NCBI GenBank assembly: GCA_028821475.1
Contig: JAPPGB010000070.1
Coordinates: 1-33,560 of the forward strand
Length of the DNA: 33,560 nucleotides
Source of the DNA: Spirochaetaceae bacterium
GTDB taxonomy: Bacteria; Spirochaetota; Spirochaetia; SZUA-6; Bin103
Direction: 5' to 3'
Shown: piece by piece, positions 14,434 to 20,697 of the stretch
Numbering within the stretch: position 1 is the stretch's first letter
Layout of the letters: every line of letters begins with the position of its first letter
Translations under genes and position numbers: made by a program
Notes under the pieces: generated by a model
The model's input: only the letters and a program-made list of their open reading frames with translations
Databases searched by the model: none
Told to the model about the DNA's origin: nothing

Positions 14434-15444
14434 TTAGCTGTATCGGACCCTGGGGTCCAAGTACGGATAAATCAGGTCGATGATCAGATTGGCCGCTACC
14501 ACCACGGTCGCCAAGAACAGGTTGACTCCGGACACCATCGGGTAGTCGCGGTCAACGAGTGCGGTCAGAAAGAGACGACCCACCCCCGGCAGGTTGAATA
14601 TGTTCTCTATGATAACGGAGCCACCCACCAGCAGAGGCAACTGCATGCCGATCACGGTAACTACCGGGATGAGGGCATTCTTGACGGCGTGTCTCATAAC
14701 AACTACCCTCTCATTGAGACCCTTGGACCAGGCAGTTCTGATATAGTCTTGCCTGAGTACCTCGAGCATCGTGGTGCGCGTCAACCGCATCGTGCCCGCG
14801 GACATGCCCGTGCCCAGAATCAGGCTGGGAATGAGTAACCCCTTGAGACTTCCCAGTGGGTCTTCGGTGAACGGAACCCACTCCAGAGGTGGCGACCAGC
14901 CCCACCAGACTACCGGGTAGATCATGACCATGATTGCCAGCCAGAAGTTAGGCACTGACATGCCGATGATGCCCGTGGTACGCCCTGCGTAGTCGGCGGC
15001 CGTATCCTGCCGAATCGCCGAGTAGATGCCGACCGGCAGGGCTATCAGCAGGCCGATTACGATGGCCATCACGCCAAGCTGAATGGTTACCGGCAATCTA
15101 CCTATTAGCCGCTCCTCTATCGAAGCAGCGCTGCCCCCCATTGATTCGCCAAGGGTGCCCTGGAGAAGACCTCTGAAGTAGGGCTCGCCGGTAACCCAGT
15201 CGGGGGTCGGTAACACTCCTATCCAGCGTCCATACTGCACGTACACAGGCACGTCCAAGCCCAGGAAGCGCATGAAATCTTCACGGTCATAGTCCTGGAG
15301 GGCCTCGCCATAGGCCGCCATCTTGGCCACCCACACGTCTATTGCATCGCCCGGGATGAAGCGAACCGAGAGAAAGACCAGGATGCTCAAGATCCACAAC
15401 GTAGGGATCATGAGCAATAACCTCCTGATGATATAGGCTCTCAT
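14434..15444 (-). CDS. ABC transporter permease, DppB/OppB-like, operon 3
   Basis: 336-residue permease opening MRAYIIRRLLLMIPTLWILS and 'VFLSVRFIPGDAIDVW', nearly identical to operon 1 in this part. The docking loop is 'RTAWSKGLNERVVVMRHAVK' and the C-terminus 'YPYLDPRVRY'. A 20-residue insertion with 'PTPDWVTGEPYFRGLLQGTL' lies in the first periplasmic loop. The ATG has only a distant AAAGGA about 20 bases upstream, so initiation may depend on upstream translation or structure. Confidence 0.95.
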   Translation of the reverse strand: MRAYIIRRLLLMIPTLWILSILVFLSVRFIPGDAIDVWVAKMAAYGEALQDYDREDFMRFLGLDVPVYVQYGRWIGVLPTPDWVTGEPYFRGLLQGTLGESMGGSAASIEERLIGRLPVTIQLGVMAIVIGLLIALPVGIYSAIRQDTAADYAGRTTGIIGMSVPNFWLAIMVMIYPVVWWGWSPPLEWVPFTEDPLGSLKGLLIPSLILGTGMSAGTMRLTRTTMLEVLRQDYIRTAWSKGLNERVVVMRHAVKNALIPVVTVIGMQLPLLVGGSVIIENIFNLPGVGRLFLTALVDRDYPMVSGVNLFLATVVVAANLIIDLIYPYLDPRVRYS

Positions 15445-15486
15445 GTGATAATGACCGACCGCGTCCTTTCGCTATTTCAATGGGTT

Positions 15487-15520
15487 GGGGAGCTGGGAAG
15501 CCTGAGCCTCCCAGCTCCCC
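15487..15520 (-). promoter_or_regulatory. Strong stem-loop between binding-protein gene and permease gene, operon 3
   Basis: GGGGAGCTGGGA (15487-15498) and TCCCAGCTCCCC (15509-15520) form a perfect 12-bp stem around AGCCTGAGCC. No T-run is adjacent. The sequence is related to the operon 1 stem (shared TGGGAAGC...AGCCTCCC core), showing that the element was kept while the operons duplicated. Confidence 0.7.
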
Positions 15521-15554
15521 CTTTCAGTAAGGTCAGCGGCAACGGGTGCAACGC

Positions 15555-17381
15555 CTAAAAACCCATCGATGCCTTCAACTCCTGGTCGACCCAGAGGCGG
15601 GGGACGATGGCATTTGTCTTGTTGGATCCCAGCCAAAATTCATTGTTGAGACCTTTAACCCACGGTTGGTGCACGCCGATTAATGGAATCTGCGGGCCCG
15701 AGACGAACCAAACCTGCTCTTTTATGTGCTCAATCAGCTCTCTTACCTGCAGCAAAAACTCCTCTTCCGTGGTTGCATTTCCGGCGGCTTCCAAAATGGC
15801 GTCATAGGCCGGATCGGCGCAATTGCAGCGGTTGGCAGAAGCACCAGTCCCGAGCTGACTCAGAAAACCCAGGGGATTACCATACTTCGCCGCCATTGTC
15901 ATACCACCAAACATGTCCCACTGTGCAGCGTTAATGTAACTTGCCCACTCCGCACCTGGCACTGGCTCAACCTCTACCTCAACGCCAATGTCGCGAAAGT
16001 AGGTAACGGCTACTAATTGTGCATAGTCCAGATCGCCGCCTTCCCAATGTCCCATTGTGAGCTTGAACCTGATGCCGTCGGCGCCGCGCGGATACCCCGC
16101 CTCATCAAGGAGCCTCTCGGCCTCTGCCGGGTCGTAGTCATAGATCTTCTTGAGCTCTTCGGGCCACTCTTCGAATGCGGTGCCAACCACTGGCATATCG
16201 TTGGCCAGCAATGAGTGAGGTGTCCAGCTTCCCCACCCTTTGAAGTAGGTATTGTGAAGTGTCTCACGGTCCAGTGCCATCTGCATTGCCTTGCGTACCT
16301 GGATGTCATCAAATGGCGCCTTCTGCGTGTTCATGCCGATACCATAGTCCGATCGATTAGGATGCTCGGTTATCACGATGTCAGGGTTGGTCCGTTGCAG
16401 CCTCTCCATGTCGTCCTTGTTTTTGAGCGCGTACGTGAGACTGCCCTGGATATCGACCTTGGCGGTGCGCAGCGCGGCAATTTTTGTTGCCGGCTCCGTC
16501 ATGAACACGAACCTCATCTCGTCAACATAGGGCAGGCGGTTGTCCGGGAATTTTTCGTCGAAGCTCCAGTAGTTGGGGTGCTTGGTATAGGTTATTGAGC
16601 TGCCCTCGATATACTCAGCCATCTCAAAGGGTCCGGTGCCGACCGCGTTCCGCCAATCCTTCATGTCACCGTATGTATCGATTACCTCCCTTGGAATCAT
16701 GTAAAACACGGTCGTGTCGATGCTATCCCTCAGCGCCATGGGGTCTGGCTGTTTCAGCTTCATGACAACCGTCCATTCGTCCGTCGCCGTCACCGATTCG
16801 ACCTGTCTAGCCTTCCAAGTACCAATGTGGGGGGAAGGTTCGGTTTCACTGAACTCAGTCCCTGTCAGTTTACTTCCCAACATGCGTTGAAAGCTGTATT
16901 CTACGTCCTTGGCAGTCATCTCCCGGCCGTTCACCGGTGCCTTGTCGTGGAAGTGAACGCCCTGGCGGATCTTGAAGGTATAAGTGAGGTTATCCGAGGA
17001 AATCTCCCAGCTTTCCGCCAGCGCCCCGCGCATGGCACTCATGGGAAAGACCGGGGGGCCCGACCAGTCATATACGTCTCTATCTATTGCCCAGTCGCCA
17101 ATGGCCAGCTTCTCCAAAACCTGGGTGAGATACTGAAGGGCCTGAGGGGCCGAAAAATACGGGTCCATAGTCGTAGGAGCCCAATCATGACTGAGAACGG
17201 TTATTGTCCCGCCATATTGTGGCGCATCCACCATTTCGCCGGTGGTCGGGTCGAGCACCATTTCCTTCTCGGCCGCCGCTGCCGGTGCCTCTTCTTCGCC
17301 AGCGGCCCACAGACCGGTCGCGGTCAGGATGAGGACCAACGCAACCGCGAAGGTCCTCATCACGCTTACGATACCATTCAT
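15555..17381 (-). CDS. ABC transporter family-5 solute-binding protein, operon 3
   Basis: 608-residue exported binding protein. ATG at 17381 has GGAG six bases upstream and gives MNGIVSVMRTFAVALVLILT, a signal peptide ending near 'GLWAAGEEE', then an Ala/Glu linker and 'LDPTTGEMVDAPQYGGTITV'. Domain motifs include 'PREVIDTYGDMKDWRNAVGT', 'HPNYWSFDEKFPDNRLPYVD', 'VRKAMQMALDRETLHNTYFK' and 'LLDEAGYPRGADG'. An ATG at 17393 lies within the Shine-Dalgarno region and is less likely. The same open upstream extension as in operon 2 exists (to 17519). More AT-rich than the operon 2 copy. Substrate unknown. Confidence 0.95.
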   Translation of the reverse strand: MNGIVSVMRTFAVALVLILTATGLWAAGEEEAPAAAAEKEMVLDPTTGEMVDAPQYGGTITVLSHDWAPTTMDPYFSAPQALQYLTQVLEKLAIGDWAIDRDVYDWSGPPVFPMSAMRGALAESWEISSDNLTYTFKIRQGVHFHDKAPVNGREMTAKDVEYSFQRMLGSKLTGTEFSETEPSPHIGTWKARQVESVTATDEWTVVMKLKQPDPMALRDSIDTTVFYMIPREVIDTYGDMKDWRNAVGTGPFEMAEYIEGSSITYTKHPNYWSFDEKFPDNRLPYVDEMRFVFMTEPATKIAALRTAKVDIQGSLTYALKNKDDMERLQRTNPDIVITEHPNRSDYGIGMNTQKAPFDDIQVRKAMQMALDRETLHNTYFKGWGSWTPHSLLANDMPVVGTAFEEWPEELKKIYDYDPAEAERLLDEAGYPRGADGIRFKLTMGHWEGGDLDYAQLVAVTYFRDIGVEVEVEPVPGAEWASYINAAQWDMFGGMTMAAKYGNPLGFLSQLGTGASANRCNCADPAYDAILEAAGNATTEEEFLLQVRELIEHIKEQVWFVSGPQIPLIGVHQPWVKGLNNEFWLGSNKTNAIVPRLWVDQELKASMGF

Positions 17382-17580
17382 GGTTTTCTCCATAGATCGT
17401 TGTTTCGAGCGTATTGCGGAGCGACTTTCCGCTCCCTGGCTACTCTCACGCCTGCAACGCAGGCTGCCAGTCCGAGCCAAGTTGCCAGAAGCGCGCGGCG
17501 TGTGACTCACCGGGTTCACCCGGGCTCACGCCGCGCGCGCGTACGGCTCTTTGAGTATCATTTGCACCCCCTCTCCTGAG
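17382..17580 (-). promoter_or_regulatory. Conserved structured leader RNA of binding-protein gene, operon 3
   Basis: Homologous to 11259-11460. In order on the minus strand: AGGAGAGGGGG ribosome-binding site, leader ORF, then stem I (17527-17538 with 17491-17502, 12 bp) with an inner CCGGG-TGAA-CCCGG hairpin. Stem II is GCCTGC-AAC-GCAGGC (plus strand, 17450-17464). Stem III is GGAGCG with CGCTCC (17418-17435), ending at GGAG and the ATG. All three stems keep position and loop size relative to operon 2. Confidence 0.65.
17526..17561 (-). CDS. Putative leader peptide MILKEPYARAA, operon 3
   Basis: 11-residue frame with ATG at 17561 and a purine-rich ribosome-binding site (AGGAGAGGGGG) about five bases upstream. 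The codons for its last five residues form the 5' arm of stem I and the TGA lies at the end of that arm. The operon 2 counterpart aligns over 'LxLEQP/ILKEP' and the following Arg/Ala codons. No run of one regulatory amino acid is seen, so classical amino-acid attenuation is not obvious. Confidence 0.45.
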   Translation of the reverse strand: MILKEPYARAA

Positions 17581-17909
17581 CTGTTTGCGGAGCTTGCCAC
17601 GACGGTGGCTCGGCCATCGGACCAACCGGTGGCGCAGCTAGCGCGCATCTGTCGTCGACAACTGTGTCGGGCACAGATGGGTCGGTTGTCTGTAATAGTG
17701 GCGTGTACCGGGGGGGGGGTTGCGGCCGACGCGGTCGGCCGTTGGACGCACAGACGCGTGGCGGCTGTGCGCCACACGCGATCAACGGTGCCGCCGTCAG
17801 CACCGGCGCCGCGAGGTCGGCTGCTGCGCGGCTAGCGGTAGACGGCGGCTGGGCTGTATGCTGCCAGTGCCCATTCGCGGACGAGTGTACGCGGCCGCCC
17901 AAATCCGTG
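17581..17909. other. Non-coding stretch upstream of operon 3 leader
   Basis: No gene is recognised. It holds a run of ten G (17710-17719), directly followed by the perfect hairpin CGGCCGAC-GCG-GTCGGCCG (17723-17741). A second hairpin, GTGGCG-GCTGTG-CGCCAC, lies near 17759-17776. The operon 3 promoter should lie in the first part of this region, but no good -10/-35 pair is visible. Confidence 0.4.
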
Positions 17910-18014
17910 TCAAGTCAGCGCCCGCTCGGTGGTGGCGTAGATCTGCTGGAGTGTGTGCCGACGATCGTCAAGAACCGCCAGCAGGTCACGGATCTGCTGG
18001 TTCGTCGCGCTCAT
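17910..18014 (-). CDS. Very short ORF overlapping the nucleotidyltransferase gene, possible truncated partner
   Basis: 34-residue frame MSATNQQIRDLLAVLDDRRH, TLQQIYATTERALT, predicted as one long amphipathic helix. The ATG lies 29 bases inside the end of the nucleotidyltransferase gene, the place where MNT antitoxin operons carry the HEPN toxin gene. It ends far too early for a HEPN domain and lacks the R-X4-6-H motif. It is either a leftover N-terminus of the partner or a genuine micro-ORF. Confidence 0.35.
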   Translation of the reverse strand: MSATNQQIRDLLAVLDDRRHTLQQIYATTERALT

Positions 18015-18384
18015 ACACCAACTTGCCTCGCTCTCGTATCCGCTCGGCCGTGGTGGGCGGGAGCTTCTCCAACTCGACCACGTCGACTGGCAACGTGGAC
18101 CCCTCCATGGCCAGGCCGAGAGCGGCAAAGAAATGCTCAGCGCCGGCCAGCCCTTCGAGCGCGATGTCGATATCAGAGATCTCGGTGAACCTGTCCCGAT
18201 TCAGCAGAGATCCCCACTGATAGATCCGGCGTGGCTTCACCACCCGCGCGATCTCGGCGACGATGGCTTGCGCGTCGAGCGTTGCGCGCTCGAAGCGCTC
18301 ATCGATCTGGGCACGGCGCCCCTCGGCCTTGCCGCGCAAGAACGCCCTGACCCGGTCCAGATCAATGTCGAAGTCCACGGCCAC
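17986..18384 (-). CDS. MNT-type (minimal) nucleotidyltransferase, probable antitoxin half
   Basis: 132-residue protein with the polymerase-beta-like motif 'GSLLNRDRFTEISDIDIALE' (G-S-X11-D-X-D) and a later acidic position in 'STLPVDVVELEKLP'. Family members act as antitoxins to HEPN RNases by adding nucleotides to the toxin. The GTG at 18384 ('VAVDFDIDLDRVRAFLRGKA') is chosen because the upstream open sequence is unconserved. Its expected HEPN partner is reduced to the short ORF at 17910, so the gene may be an orphan. Confidence 0.7.
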   Translation of the reverse strand: MAVDFDIDLDRVRAFLRGKAEGRRAQIDERFERATLDAQAIVAEIARVVKPRRIYQWGSLLNRDRFTEISDIDIALEGLAGAEHFFAALGLAMEGSTLPVDVVELEKLPPTTAERIRERGKLVYERDEPADP

Positions 18385-18497
18385 CCGTGCACTGTAGCAC
18401 GTAGCTGAGGCAGGTGGCGCCACCAACGCCGTCGTGCGTCAACAGCAGTCGCAGGTGGTCCCACCAGGCGGAACGATCGCGCCGCGGCGCGCTGCGG

Positions 18498-20396
18498 CTA
18501 GCGCAGGTGCTCTTCGGCGTAGAGGGAGAGTTCGATCATGCGCTCCAGCAGCTCGCCGCGCTCGTAGCCGGGGAAGTTCTCCAGCACCAGCTCCTTGGCG
18601 TACAGGCGCAGCATGTAGCGCAGCTCGCGCGCCCGCTTCTCGGACGCGTAGCGGAAGTCGCTGTGGCCGTTGTTGACCACGATCAGGTTGTTCTGCGCGT
18701 CGTAGCGCGAGCGCCACAGCTCGCCCGGTGCGTGGCGGAACGTGTAGCGCGGGATGCCGCGCCCGTTGTTCTGCTGCGGGCTGTCGAAGCGGTCGCCGAG
18801 CGACTCGGTGATGGTGACGCTGGCGTCCGCGCGGCATTCGCTGTCCTGCTGGCGGGCGGTTACGCGGATCACCGACAGCCCCGGCTCGGCCGGCGCGGCG
18901 AAGGTCACCACCTCGCGGTCGCGGTCGCGCAGGCTGCCGGCGCCCTCGACCACCTGCCAGCTCACCTCCACCCCAGCCTCGATCGCGCGCCCGCGGCGAT
19001 CCTTGGGCAGGCAACGGATGGTGCAGGTCTCCCCCACCTTCACCACCGCCGAGGCGGGCGACACCGTCACCTTGTACAGCGGCCCCGCGTGCTCGTGGAA
19101 CGCGCGCTCATCGGAAGCGGCCGCTTCGGCGTCGGGAGCGGTGGCATCGGGCTCCGGCACCAGGGAGCCCTCGGCGTCGGTGAGGTCGACGAGCGGCGTA
19201 TCGCCGGGGCCGTCGCCGGGCGCCGAGGTGGCGGTGCCGGCGGCGCCGGCGGCCGTGGTGCGGCGCGGTTCGTTCACCTCCAGCCACTGGTAATCGGCGT
19301 TGGGCAGCGCCAGCAGGCCCTCGGTCAGCGCCTTGCGCACCGAGCGCAGAATGCTGCGGCTGGCCTCCTCCTCGGCCGCGGCCCGCTCGCGCTCCACCTG
19401 CTCGATGACGTGCGGCTCGATCTCCTCCAGCGCCCGGCTCAGGGCCGCGAAGCGCGCGTCGAACACCACCCCGTCGCGGGTGCCGGGGGTAAGCTGCAGG
19501 AACGGCGCGTCGATCAGCCCGCGCAGCAGGTCGGAGGTCCACGGCTCGCGTTCCAGTCCCTGCAGCCGGCTGACGTCCGGCACCACCCTGGTGCCGTTGC
19601 GAAACAGCGCCACCCGGTGCTCGGCCTGCGCCTCCCCGACGTACAACTCGACCTCCACCGAACCGTCCGGCGTGCCCACCGGTCCGATCTCACGCAGCAG
19701 CCTCCCGGTGAACTCCCGCGGCACCACCTCCAGGTCCTTGCGCGCCCGGCGGTCCTTGATGCGAATGCGCACCCCCGAGGAGCGGATCCGTTCGCGCAGC
19801 TCGCTGGCCAGGAACGCCTGGATCCGTTCCGGGTTGAGTTGCCGGATGCCGGGCAGCAGCGGCTTGACCAGCAGTTCGGTGCCGGGCTGCTCGAACAGCA
19901 GCCGCCGCTTGGTGACCCGGTAGTGCGGCTCTTCCCTCACCATCTCCATGTCGTGCACCCGGCTGTCTGAGCCGGCCGAGGACAGCACCATCCGTTCGCC
20001 GACCGTCCAGAAGCTCAACAGGCCGATGCCGAACTCGCCCTGGATCCCCTCGGCGCCGCGCTCCTTGAGCCGGCGCTTGATCGAGTCGCACACGTGGGTG
20101 GCCACGTAGTCGAAGTCGGGCACGCCGTCGTCGTTCAGGCGGATGCCCTCGCCGTCGTCCACCACCCGCAGGTAGGGCTCGCCCTGCTCCCGGCCACGGA
20201 TAATGGTGATGTTCCTGGCGCGCGCGTCGATCGAGTTCTCGACGAACTCCGCAATCGCCTTCAGCGGACTGTTCTGCGACAGCGCGATGATGGTAATCGC
20301 ATTCCACTGGTTGCCGATCCGCAACCGGCCGCGCCCGTCCCGCGAGCCGCGCCGCGTTCGTCCGCCCGTCTTCTTCCGCTGTCCGCGTGCCGCCAT
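18498..20396 (-). CDS. GHKL-type ATPase with C-terminal Ig-like domain
   Basis: 632-residue protein. Residues 38-130 form a GHKL (Hsp90/MutL/MORC-like) ATP site: N-box 'KAIAEFVENSIDARA' (E53/N54), G1 box 'DDGEG' (80-84) and G2 'GEFGIG' (120-125). A transducer-like region reaches about 370 with a Glu/Arg-rich helix (323-360). A Thr/Ala/Pro/Asp linker (380-430) leads to an Ig-like beta-sandwich (441-532: 'YKVTVSPASAVVKVGETCTI'). A conserved-looking tail ends 'LSLYAEEHLR'. There is no signal peptide or membrane segment, so the Ig-like domain is cytoplasmic. The ATG at 20396 follows Lys/Arg-rich-coding sequence closely and is the best start. Function unknown; DNA repair, chaperone or defence roles are all possible. 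Confidence 0.75.
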   Translation of the reverse strand: MAARGQRKKTGGRTRRGSRDGRGRLRIGNQWNAITIIALSQNSPLKAIAEFVENSIDARARNITIIRGREQGEPYLRVVDDGEGIRLNDDGVPDFDYVATHVCDSIKRRLKERGAEGIQGEFGIGLLSFWTVGERMVLSSAGSDSRVHDMEMVREEPHYRVTKRRLLFEQPGTELLVKPLLPGIRQLNPERIQAFLASELRERIRSSGVRIRIKDRRARKDLEVVPREFTGRLLREIGPVGTPDGSVEVELYVGEAQAEHRVALFRNGTRVVPDVSRLQGLEREPWTSDLLRGLIDAPFLQLTPGTRDGVVFDARFAALSRALEEIEPHVIEQVERERAAAEEEASRSILRSVRKALTEGLLALPNADYQWLEVNEPRRTTAAGAAGTATSAPGDGPGDTPLVDLTDAEGSLVPEPDATAPDAEAAASDERAFHEHAGPLYKVTVSPASAVVKVGETCTIRCLPKDRRGRAIEAGVEVSWQVVEGAGSLRDRDREVVTFAAPAEPGLSVIRVTARQQDSECRADASVTITESLGDRFDSPQQNNGRGIPRYTFRHAPGELWRSRYDAQNNLIVVNNGHSDFRYASEKRARELRYMLRLYAKELVLENFPGYERGELLERMIELSLYAEEHLR

Positions 20397-20697
20397 AGCC
20401 TCAGGCGATAGTACGCCACCTGGTCCAGCGCAATCCACATCAGGTCAAAGCTGGTCACAGCTTGGTCACAGCTCAACCGGCCGCGGCCCCGAGCGTGGCC
20501 GGTCGAAGTCGGCATCGTCTCCCACGTCAGGCAACGCCAGGAGATGATCGATGAAGTTCGCCGCCGCCCGATCCAACGACACTGCGACGACGCTCACGCC
20601 CTCTTTCGGGCAGTCCAAGGCATTGCGATCGCCGCCGCCGGGTCGCCTTGCTCGCCGATCACGATCCGGGGGATGCCGCACGTCGCCGGCCGGTGGT
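20397..20697. other. Intergenic region with a possible small-protein remnant
   Basis: The minus strand from about 20590 to 20466 reads 'VSLDRAAANFIDHLLALPDV' and 'GDDADFDRPRSGPRPVEL' before a stop. It resembles the acidic C-terminal tail of VapB/FitA-like antitoxins, but no N-terminal DNA-binding part or start is convincing. The rest shows nothing recognisable. Confidence 0.25.

Noticed and set aside
15487-15520. Rho-independent terminator
   Set aside because: The stem is strong but no T-run follows on the coding strand, and related stems lie inside all three operons rather than at their ends.
18414-19970. 518-codon open frame antisense to the GHKL ATPase gene
   Set aside because: The minus-strand frame has clear ATP-site motifs; the plus-strand product is a His/Gln/Arg/Val-rich composition typical of antisense frames in GC-rich DNA.
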